Positions 32,691 to 39,522 of a stretch of DNA of 42,108 bases are shown piece after piece. The stretch's first letter is position 1. Each line of letters opens with the position of its first letter. A model generated the notes under the pieces. That model did not search any database. It had not been told where the DNA came from and was given only the letters and a program-made list of their open reading frames with translations. The translations under genes and the position numbers were made by a program. This stretch comes from Gammaproteobacteria bacterium 28-57-27. Its GTDB lineage: Bacteria; Pseudomonadota; Gammaproteobacteria; Halothiobacillales; Halothiobacillaceae. Where the stretch lies: NCBI GenBank assembly GCA_002281735.1, contig NCGK01000023.1:1-42108 (forward strand), in the 5' to 3' direction.

Positions 32691-35600
32691 TTAGTCGGCA
32701 TCATAGCCGAGAATGGGCGCAAGCCAACGCTCGGTTTCGGCAATCGTCCAGCCTTTGCGCTTGGCGTAGTCGTCCACCTGGTCGCGGCCAATTTTGCCCA
32801 CGCCAAAGTATTGCGCCTGCGGATGGGCGAAATACCAGCCCGATACGGCGGCAGTCGGGTACATGGCAAAGCTTTCGGTGATGTTCAGGCCGATGGCCTC
32901 GTCCGGCTTGAGCAGTTCCCACATGATGCCCTTCTCGGTGTGATCCGGGCAGGCCGGGTAGCCGGGTGCGGGGCGCACGCCGCGATAGGCTTCTTTAATC
33001 AGCTCGTCGTTCTCGTAATTTTCATTCGGCGCATAGCCCCAGAATTCCTTGCGCACGCGCTCGTGCATGCGCTCGGCGAAGGCTTCGGCCAGACGGTCGG
33101 CCAGCGCCTTGAGCATAATGGCTTGATAGTCGTCGTGATCGGCTTCAAATTCGGCGACTTTTGCATCAACACCTATTCCTGCTGTGACAGCGAAACCGCC
33201 CAGGTAATCCGGCACCGCAGTTTCTTTTGGCGCAATAAAGTCGGACAGACACAAATTCGGCTTGCCATGCTGACGCTCCATTTGTTGGCGGATATTGTGC
33301 AAGGTGCTCAATGTTTCGCCGCGTGAATCGTCGGTGTACAACTCAATATCATCAAAATTCACGCTATTCGCCGGCCAGAATCCAATCACTGCGGCGGCTT
33401 GTAGCCACTTCTCCGCGATGATTTTATCCAGCATGGCTTTGGCATCTTTCAGCAGCTTGCGTGCCTCCACGCCGACGACTTCATCGTCCAAAATTGCCGG
33501 GTAACGCCCGTGCAACTCCCAGGCCTGGAAAAACGGACTCCAGTCGATGCGCTCACGCAGGTCTTCGAGCGGGTAGTTCTCGAAGACTTTCGTGCCGAGG
33601 AAAGACGGCTTGGGCGGCAAATAGCCGGGGGTCGGGGTAGCGCAGCAGCCCGCCTGGCAGGTGGGTGCAAGATTCCCCACCCTCTCCCCCAGCCCCTCTC
33701 CCGTCAAGGGCGAGGGGGGCAAACCCGCAAAACCAAAATGCAGCTTGAGTCGGTTCTGTCGCGCTTGCTCCAGTGTCACGCGCTTACCTTCGCGCCGATT
33801 CGCCGCACGCTGCGCCGCCAACTCGACATACTCCGCACGCATATCCGCCGCGTACTGCACGCGATTCGCGCCCAGCAAATTGGCCGCCACACCCACCGCA
33901 CGCGAAGCATCCACCACATACACCACCGGATGCTCGCACACCGGCGAAATTTTCACCGCCGTGTGGATTTTTGAAGTGGTCGCGCCGCCAATCATCAGCG
34001 GCAGATTCATCCCAAGACGCTGCATTTCCTTGGCCACATGCACCATCTCGTCCAACGACGGCGTAATCAGACCGGACAAACCAATAATGTCGCATTGCTG
34101 CTCGCGCGCCGTATCCAAAATCTTTTGCGCCGAGACCATCACCCCAAGGTCGATCACCTCAAAACCATTGCACTGCAACACCACGCCGACGATGTTTTTG
34201 CCGATGTCATGCACATCGCCCTTCACCGTGGCCATCAGTACCTTGCCCGCGCTGGTGGTCGCGCACTCGCCCTTGTCAGCTTCCATGTACGGCATCAGGT
34301 AGGCCACGGCCTTCTTCATCACGCGGGCAGATTTGACCACCTGTGGCAGGAACATCTTGCCTGCACCGAACAGATCGCCGACCACGTTCATGCCATCCAT
34401 CAGCGGGCCTTCGATCACATGCAGCGGGCGCGCCACCGACAGACGCGCCGCCTCGGCATCTTCTTCGACGAAGCTATCAATCCCCTTGACCAGTGCATGT
34501 TCCAAACGCTTGGCCACCGGCCAGCTACGCCACTCAAGATCTTGTTTGACTTCGGCGACCGCACCATTACCACGGTATTTCTCGGCAATCTCCAACATGC
34601 GCTCGGTCGCATCGGGACGGCGGTCGAGCACAATATCTTCCACGCGTTCGCGCAGTTCGGCAGGCAGATCATCCACCATGGCAAGTTGCCCGGCATTCAC
34701 AATCCCCATGGTCATGCCGGCACGAATCGCGTGGTACAAAAACACCGCGTGAATCGCCTCGCGCACCGGCTCGTTACCCCGGAAGCTGAACGACACATTC
34801 GACACACCGCCGGAAATCATCGCGTGCGGCAGATTCTGCTTAATCCACGCCGTAGCCTCGATAAAGTCCACCGCGTAGTGATTGTGTTCCTCAATCCCCG
34901 TGGCAATCGCAAAGATATTCGGGTCGAAGATAATGTCTTCCGCCGGATAACCGACCTTATCGACCAGCACGCGGTAGGAGCGCTCGCAAATCTGGCGCTT
35001 GCGTGCGGCAGTATCGGCCTGTCCATCTTCATCGAACGCCATCACCACCACCGCCGCGCCGTAGCGCCGTAGCAAGCGGGCATGCGCAATGAACTTCTCC
35101 TCGCCTTCTTTCAGCGAAATCGAGTTCACTATGCCCTTGCCCTGAATGCACTTCAGACCCGCCTCGATAATCTCCCACTTCGACGAGTCGAGCATGATCG
35201 GCACACGCGAAATATCCGGCTCGGCGGCGATCAGATTCAAAAAGCGCACCATCGCCTCCTGCCCGTCGATCATGCCCTCGTCCATATTGATGTCGATGAT
35301 CGGCGCGCCGGACTCGACCTGCTGGCGCGCCACTTCCAGCGCAGTGTTGAAGTCGCCTTCCTTAATCAGACGGCGGAAACGCGCCGAACCGGTGACGTTG
35401 GTGCGCTCGCCCACGTTCACAAACATGCTTTCGGCGGTGATATTGAACGGCTCCAGCCCTGACAAACGGCAGGCGGGCACAGGCGCAGGCGGCACACGCG
35501 GCGCTTTGCCTGCCACGGCGTTGGCCATGGCGCGGATATGCTCCGGCGTGGTGCCGCAACAGCCGCCGACGATATTCAAAAAGCCCGCATCCGCCCATTC

Positions 35601-36503
35601 AGCGATATGCTTGGCCATCGGTTCCGGGTCGAGGTCGTACTCGCCCATCTCGTTCGGCAGACCGGCATTCGGATGCACCGAAACGTAAAACTCGGATACC
35701 CGCGCCATTTCTTCGACGTACTGGCGTAACAGATCCGGCCCCAGCGCGCAGTTCAGCCCCATGCTCAGCGGGCGCACATGGCGCAGGCTGTTGTAAAACG
35801 CTTCGGTGGTCTGGCCGGACAGCGTGCGTCCGGAGGCATCGGTAATCGTGCCGGAAATCATGATCGGTAGGCGGAAGCCGTCTTCGTCAAATACCTTCTC
35901 GACCGCAAACGCGGCGGCTTTGGCGTTCAAGGTGTCGAAAATGGTTTCGATCAGGATAATGTCTGCGCCGCCCTCGATCAGCCCGCGCGTGGATTCGACA
36001 TAGGATTCGACCAGCGCGTCAAAGCTGGTATTGCGGAAACCGGGGTCATTCACGTCCGGCGAAATACTGGCGGTGCGATTCGTCGGCCCCAACACCCCGG
36101 CCACAAAACGCGGGCGCTCAGGCGTTTTTAGCGTCATCGCATCCGCCGCCTCACGCGCCAAACGCGCCGCCGCCACGTTGATTTCATACGCCAGCTCTTC
36201 CATGGCGTAATCCGCCATGGCAATGCGCGTGGCGTTAAAGCTGTTGGTCTCCAGAATATCCGCGCCCGCTTCCAGATAGGCCGTGTGAATGCCGTGAATA
36301 ATCTGCGGCTGGGTCAACACCAGCAGGTCGTTATTGCCCTTGAGGTCATGCCCCCAATCCGCAAAGCGAACCCCGCGATACGCCGCCTCGTCGAGCTTAT
36401 GGCGCTGGATCATCGTCCCCATCGCACCATCGAGAATGACAATGCGCTCGTTTAGGGCGGCGTGCAGGGCGGAAATGCGTTGGTCACGTGCTGAATCAGA
36501 CAT
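32691..36503 (-). CDS. metH: Cobalamin-dependent methionine synthase
   Basis: MetH transfers a methyl group from methyl-tetrahydrofolate to homocysteine through cobalamin. Domains in order: homocysteine-binding (about 15-335, zinc cysteines Cys252 in GLNCALG and Cys315-316 in GGCCGTTP), pterin-binding (about 360-650), B12-binding (with [14 protein letters not shown]) and the S-adenosylmethionine activation domain ([12 protein letters not shown]). At 1270 residues it is longer than E. coli MetH (1227). The extra part is an insertion of about 36 residues at roughly 928-963. No riboswitch is evident upstream. Confidence 0.95.
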   Translation of the reverse strand: MSDSARDQRISALHAALNERIVILDGAMGTMIQRHKLDEAAYRGVRFADWGHDLKGNNDLLVLTQPQIIHGIHTAYLEAGADILETNSFNATRIAMADYAMEELAYEINVAAARLAREAADAMTLKTPERPRFVAGVLGPTNRTASISPDVNDPGFRNTSFDALVESYVESTRGLIEGGADIILIETIFDTLNAKAAAFAVEKVFDEDGFRLPIMISGTITDASGRTLSGQTTEAFYNSLRHVRPLSMGLNCALGPDLLRQYVEEMARVSEFYVSVHPNAGLPNEMGEYDLDPEPMAKHIAEWADAGFLNIVGGCCGTTPEHIRAMANAVAGKAPRVPPAPVPACRLSGLEPFNITAESMFVNVGERTNVTGSARFRRLIKEGDFNTALEVARQQVESGAPIIDINMDEGMIDGQEAMVRFLNLIAAEPDISRVPIMLDSSKWEIIEAGLKCIQGKGIVNSISLKEGEEKFIAHARLLRRYGAAVVVMAFDEDGQADTAARKRQICERSYRVLVDKVGYPAEDIIFDPNIFAIATGIEEHNHYAVDFIEATAWIKQNLPHAMISGGVSNVSFSFRGNEPVREAIHAVFLYHAIRAGMTMGIVNAGQLAMVDDLPAELRERVEDIVLDRRPDATERMLEIAEKYRGNGAVAEVKQDLEWRSWPVAKRLEHALVKGIDSFVEEDAEAARLSVARPLHVIEGPLMDGMNVVGDLFGAGKMFLPQVVKSARVMKKAVAYLMPYMEADKGECATTSAGKVLMATVKGDVHDIGKNIVGVVLQCNGFEVIDLGVMVSAQKILDTAREQQCDIIGLSGLITPSLDEMVHVAKEMQRLGMNLPLMIGGATTSKIHTAVKISPVCEHPVVYVVDASRAVGVAANLLGANRVQYAADMRAEYVELAAQRAANRREGKRVTLEQARQNRLKLHFGFAGLPPSPLTGEGLGERVGNLAPTCQAGCCATPTPGYLPPKPSFLGTKVFENYPLEDLRERIDWSPFFQAWELHGRYPAILDDEVVGVEARKLLKDAKAMLDKIIAEKWLQAAAVIGFWPANSVNFDDIELYTDDSRGETLSTLHNIRQQMERQHGKPNLCLSDFIAPKETAVPDYLGGFAVTAGIGVDAKVAEFEADHDDYQAIMLKALADRLAEAFAERMHERVRKEFWGYAPNENYENDELIKEAYRGVRPAPGYPACPDHTEKGIMWELLKPDEAIGLNITESFAMYPTAAVSGWYFAHPQAQYFGVGKIGRDQVDDYAKRKGWTIAETERWLAPILGYDAD
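33675..33720. repeat. Dispersed C/G-rich palindromic repeat inside metH
   Basis: The plus strand reads CCCACCCTCTCCC, then CCCCTCTCCCGTCAAGGG and CGAGGGGGG, an imperfect palindrome with CTCTCCC and GGGCGAGGG arms. On the metH strand it encodes [14 protein letters not shown]. This translation is the signature of an intergenic repeat found in many proteobacteria. Here it keeps the metH frame, in the linker between the B12-binding and activation domains. Confidence 0.7.
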
Positions 36504-36643
36504 AATAAAAACCTTTAAGGATCAACGCGTTGAATACAACAAGCATACAAGGCGCGCAAAACAGGAAGTCGTGCATTCTAACAGCAAAGACACCAAGCCG
36601 ATGACGTGTTAGCCCGTTGAACTCCAATGGCTTGTGAAGTCAT

Positions 36644-36774
36644 TTTATTGATCCGGCCTGAATATGTTTTGCCTTGTAGGAGCGAACCTTGGGTCGCGAA
36701 GGCTGCTACCGCCCATCGCGACCCAAGGTTCGCTCCTACAAAAAGTTCAAACTTCACCGCACCGGATCAATAAA
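36644..36774. repeat. Composite inverted-repeat element, copy 2, with REP core
   Basis: The outer ends are TTTATTGATCCGG (36644-36656) and its exact inverse (36762-36774). Nested inside is a perfect 26-bp palindrome pair (36674-36699 and 36716-36741) that starts TTGTAGGAGCGAACC, a typical REP sequence. The outer ends match those of the element at 3322-3447, although the inner palindrome differs. It accounts for most of the gap between metH and the next gene. Confidence 0.7.
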
Positions 36775-36842
36775 CGCTTACCATGCAACCATGAATGAAA
36801 TCAGATGACCGCCTAAGGCATTGAAACAATTGCACAAACCTG

Positions 36843-37184
36843 ATGAACACACCTACTGAAAACGTCCAGATTCTGCGTGATGCGAACGGACACCCCGCCT
36901 TTGCCATCCTGCCCTTTGCCCAGTACCAAGCCCTGGTGCATGGCAAGGGCAAGTTCGAGCCAGGCATTCCCAATGCCGTGGTCAACGCGGTGTTCGAGCG
37001 AGAAATATCCACCATCGCCGCATGGCGCGAACACCTGCGCCTGACCCAAGCCAAAATCGCCGAACGCATGGGCATTTCCCAAGCCGCCTTTGCGCAAATG
37101 GAAACCGCCAAGCGCCCGCGCAAAGCCACGCTGGCAAAGATCGCCGCCGCAATGGGAATTAGCGTCGAGCAACTGGCTTGGTGA
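36843..37184 (+). CDS. XRE-type HTH protein, orphan antitoxin-like
   Basis: This 113-residue protein combines an N-terminal Phd/YefM-like segment (VQILRDANGHPAFAILPFAQYQAL) with a C-terminal helix-turn-helix (LRLTQAKIAERMGISQAAFAQME). Proteins of this build are antitoxins or autoregulators of toxin-antitoxin pairs. No toxin gene adjoins it on either side. The ATG at 36843 has no obvious ribosome-binding site. It sits just after the composite repeat element, in an accessory stretch. Confidence 0.78.
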   Translation: MNTPTENVQILRDANGHPAFAILPFAQYQALVHGKGKFEPGIPNAVVNAVFEREISTIAAWREHLRLTQAKIAERMGISQAAFAQMETAKRPRKATLAKIAAAMGISVEQLAW

Positions 37185-37515
37185 GTAGGTTGACTGACAC
37201 AGGAAGCCCAAGATGCAGCCGTTGGGGTTCATACCTCACCCCAAGCGACGCGCTAATCCAATGAACGTATTGAGTTTCGGTTCGGATGCTGTGATGCTTT
37301 AAGCGGAGGTGATCACGCACCTGATCGAGCAGCTTCGGTGGCGGAGTACCGTTTTATTTCTGGATGTCCAAGGTTATCGGACATGGCTGACCTTACTGGA
37401 CAAAGTAGGTTATAAAAATCGGTGTGTTACGACCTTAACAAGATTATCAGACGCGTCCAATAATCGCTTATTCCGCCACGTAGTGGCTATTTAATGTTAG
37501 CCAGTAAAATCAGAT
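37185..37515. other. Gene-free stretch before the Abi-like gene
   Basis: About 330 bp with only a short unconvincing frame (37309-37494). A promoter for the next gene probably lies here, but I see no consensus boxes worth naming. AATGTTAGCC at about 37493-37502 recalls a recombination core but lacks a partner. Confidence 0.35.
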
Positions 37516-38301
37516 ATGTACGAAGAACAGATACCAGCTCCCTTCATCCAACATGCCGCAGATATCCTAGCGGATACCAATAGTGGCTTAAGTGGTTCAG
37601 TCATTGTTAGAGTTACTTCCGCTTATGCGGTCGATTACGACGTATCCATACCTCATCCGTCGTATCCGTATGCTGCTCAAAACAAGCGATCTGCGCTATA
37701 TGACAACCTAATGGCATTTTCCGGGTCGCAGCAGTATCGGATTATTAAAGAGCTTTGTGATCATCCTTCTTTCCCAATTGGCCCCAATTCTGAAAGAAAA
37801 GATCTGAAGATTAAGCTCATTACTAAATATTCTCGCCTCGATCAGAGAGATACTCCGTCTGAGGTAAACGAAAGGCTAGTTGAAGAAACAAAGCACTGGC
37901 TAGGCGGCTATCAAGGATCTTTGTCGCTCTATTCCCAAGCTTTAGAGAAGTACGAACATGCCTCGTTCCAGAGAAATCTAATCGATGATTTGCGCCTTTC
38001 GCTAGAAGGGCTGCTGAAGAAAATCTTCAATAACGATAAGTCACTCGAAAATCAGGTATCTTTTGTGGGCGCCTTCATTAAGGCAAGCGGGGGCTCCCCT
38101 GAATTATCGAACATGTTTGTGAAATTGCTTGATTATTATGTCAAGTACAACAATAGCTACGTCAAGCATAACGATGCGGTAAACGAAGAAGAAATCGAGT
38201 TCGTCCTGGAAATCACTTCTTCGTTTATGAAGCACTTCGTAAGAATGAATGCAAAAAATGGCCAACAAGCAAATGCACCCGTCGCTCAAACCCGTAGCTG
38301 A
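37516..38301 (+). CDS. Candidate abortive-infection-like protein
   Basis: This 261-residue protein is not assigned with certainty. Its N-terminal part (about 8-100, with FIQHAADILADTNSGLSGSVI and LYDNLMAFSGSQQYRIIKELC) resembles the small domains found at the N-termini of AbiJ-type proteins. The C-terminal part (about 140-250, with LRLSLEGLLKKIF and YVKHNDAVNEEEIEFVLEITSSFMKHF) is helical and resembles HEPN-like Abi C-termini. The gene is AT-rich relative to the core genes and ends 16 bp inside the convergent HTH gene. No clear ribosome-binding site precedes the ATG. Confidence 0.55.
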   Translation: MYEEQIPAPFIQHAADILADTNSGLSGSVIVRVTSAYAVDYDVSIPHPSYPYAAQNKRSALYDNLMAFSGSQQYRIIKELCDHPSFPIGPNSERKDLKIKLITKYSRLDQRDTPSEVNERLVEETKHWLGGYQGSLSLYSQALEKYEHASFQRNLIDDLRLSLEGLLKKIFNNDKSLENQVSFVGAFIKASGGSPELSNMFVKLLDYYVKYNNSYVKHNDAVNEEEIEFVLEITSSFMKHFVRMNAKNGQQANAPVAQTRS

Positions 38302-38567
38302 GGGTGTATCCCGGCGCACTCGGCTAGGGTCAGCAGCATGTCCATACTGAAGTCGCGCCATGCGCCCTTGAACAGCGCCGAAATGCGCGGTTGGGTGATG
38401 CCCAGTCTTTTTGCCGCTTCGCGCTGGGTCAGGCCGTCGGCTTCGATGCGTTCACGCAGGCGCAGCATCAGTTCAACGCGCATGGCCATGACCCGCGCTT
38501 CGGCGGGGTCAAAGCCAAGGTCGACAAATACATTGCCGCTGCTTTCGATCATGCGCATATTGCGCAT
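38286..38567 (-). CDS. HTH antitoxin-like protein (XRE family)
   Basis: This 93-residue protein has the pattern of HigA-type antitoxins: SGNVFVDLGFDPAEARVMAMRVELMLRLRERIEADGLTQREAAKRLGITQPRISALFKG, that is, a lead-in followed by an HTH. Such genes normally follow a RelE-type toxin, but none lies upstream on this strand. It converges on and overlaps the Abi-like gene by 16 bp. Starts at 38567 or 38558 are both possible; neither has a strong ribosome-binding site. Confidence 0.8.
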   Translation of the reverse strand: MRNMRMIESSGNVFVDLGFDPAEARVMAMRVELMLRLRERIEADGLTQREAAKRLGITQPRISALFKGAWRDFSMDMLLTLAECAGIHPQLRV

Positions 38568-38663
38568 ATAGAGTAGCCGACGCGAATTCAGAAATAACGC
38601 CTCCTTGCGCAGATCAGGCCTTAGGCCTAAAGTTTACGAATGTAGGATTTTAGGAAAAGCATC

Positions 38664-38936
38664 ATGTTACAAACCATGATTAAGACCGTAGGCATCAACG
38701 GCCAAATCTCATTGGGCAAAAGCTACGCAGGCAAAAAAGTGCTCATTGAAGAACAAGAACCCGGTGTGCTGTTGATTCGTACCGCCAAAGTTATTCCCGA
38801 CAATGAAGCTTGGCTGCACCAGCCCGCCGTACTCGCGCCCCTGCAAGAGGCCATGGCGTGGGCGGTCGCGCATCCCGCGCAAGAGTCCAATCTTGAAACA
38901 CTGGACGATGCCTTGAATGTCCAAGAGCATGGCTAA
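38664..38936 (+). CDS. Probable antitoxin of a toxin-antitoxin pair
   Basis: This 90-residue protein has an AbrB-like N-terminus (IKTVGINGQISLGKSYAGKKVLIEEQEPGVLLIRTA) and a helical, acidic C-terminal tail (SNLETLDDALN) that would bind a toxin. AGGA lies before the ATG at 38664. The next gene starts within its last codons (ATGGCTAA), the usual coupling of toxin-antitoxin operons. The family is not one I can name with certainty. Confidence 0.7.
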   Translation: MLQTMIKTVGINGQISLGKSYAGKKVLIEEQEPGVLLIRTAKVIPDNEAWLHQPAVLAPLQEAMAWAVAHPAQESNLETLDDALNVQEHG

Positions 38937-39264
38937 CTCAATGGCTTGGGTAAAACTTGACCTGAATAACCCGCACTTCCAGCAAAGCCTTTTTGCCTTG
39001 GAAAAACAGGCACAATTCGAATGCCTGCGCACATTGAAAAAAATCAGCGGCATGACCTGGGTCATGGTGTATCAGGACAAGGGCTTGCGCTGGGAGAAAA
39101 TCAGCAGCATCCAAGCTCCGGCAGGTATCGATCAGGTGTATTCGATCCGCATCACGCTGTCGGGCATCACACTGTCGGCAAGAGCACTGGTTTTCCGCGA
39201 AGGCGACTTCATGCGGTTTTTATGGGTTTCGCAAGACCATGATGGGGTTTATGGAAAGAAATAG
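38929..39264 (+). CDS. Probable RelE-like toxin partner
   Basis: This 111-residue basic protein starts MANSMAWVKLDLNNPHF. It has a helical lead (LFALEKQAQFECLRTLKKI), a strand-rich core (WVMVYQDKGLRWEKI, VYSIRITLSGITLSARALVF) and ends MRFLWVSQDHDGVYGKK. The size, basic tail and overlap with the upstream gene suggest a RelE/ParE-fold toxin. Catalytic residues cannot be assigned with confidence. The start at 38929 overlaps the antitoxin stop by eight bases. Confidence 0.65.
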   Translation: MANSMAWVKLDLNNPHFQQSLFALEKQAQFECLRTLKKISGMTWVMVYQDKGLRWEKISSIQAPAGIDQVYSIRITLSGITLSARALVFREGDFMRFLWVSQDHDGVYGKK

Positions 39265-39278
39265 TGGTTATGTCCCGC

Positions 39279-39356
39279 TTGGGGCATGGATACCCCAATG
39301 CAGTTCAATAACGCAACTTATTGAATTGCTGGGCTTCCTCCCGGACATATGCCGGG
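39279..39356. repeat. Three consecutive hairpins after the toxin-antitoxin pair
   Basis: TTGGGG/CCCCAA (39279-39284 and 39293-39298), TTCAATAA/TTATTGAA (39304-39311 and 39318-39325) and CCCGG/CCGGG (about 39340-39356) form successive stem-loops in the 258-bp gap before the lipoprotein gene. None has a T-run. They may stop or protect the toxin-antitoxin transcript. Confidence 0.45.
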
Positions 39357-39522
39357 CGAAAGCCGCTGAATAACGCCAAGGATGGAGTTATTCGGTATCT
39401 CCATAAAACTTTGCGCACGGCCAAAATCATTTCAATACGAACATAAGATTAATCATCAAGCACCGACTCCCCCGACCGCTAGACTCGTGTCCAATGATTT
39501 TTGGATTCATCGGTACACCGCC

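Noticed and set aside
36504-36640. A possible riboswitch (SAM, SAH or cobalamin) upstream of metH.
   Set aside because: I could not find the conserved core motifs of any of these in the leader, only the start of a repeat element further out.
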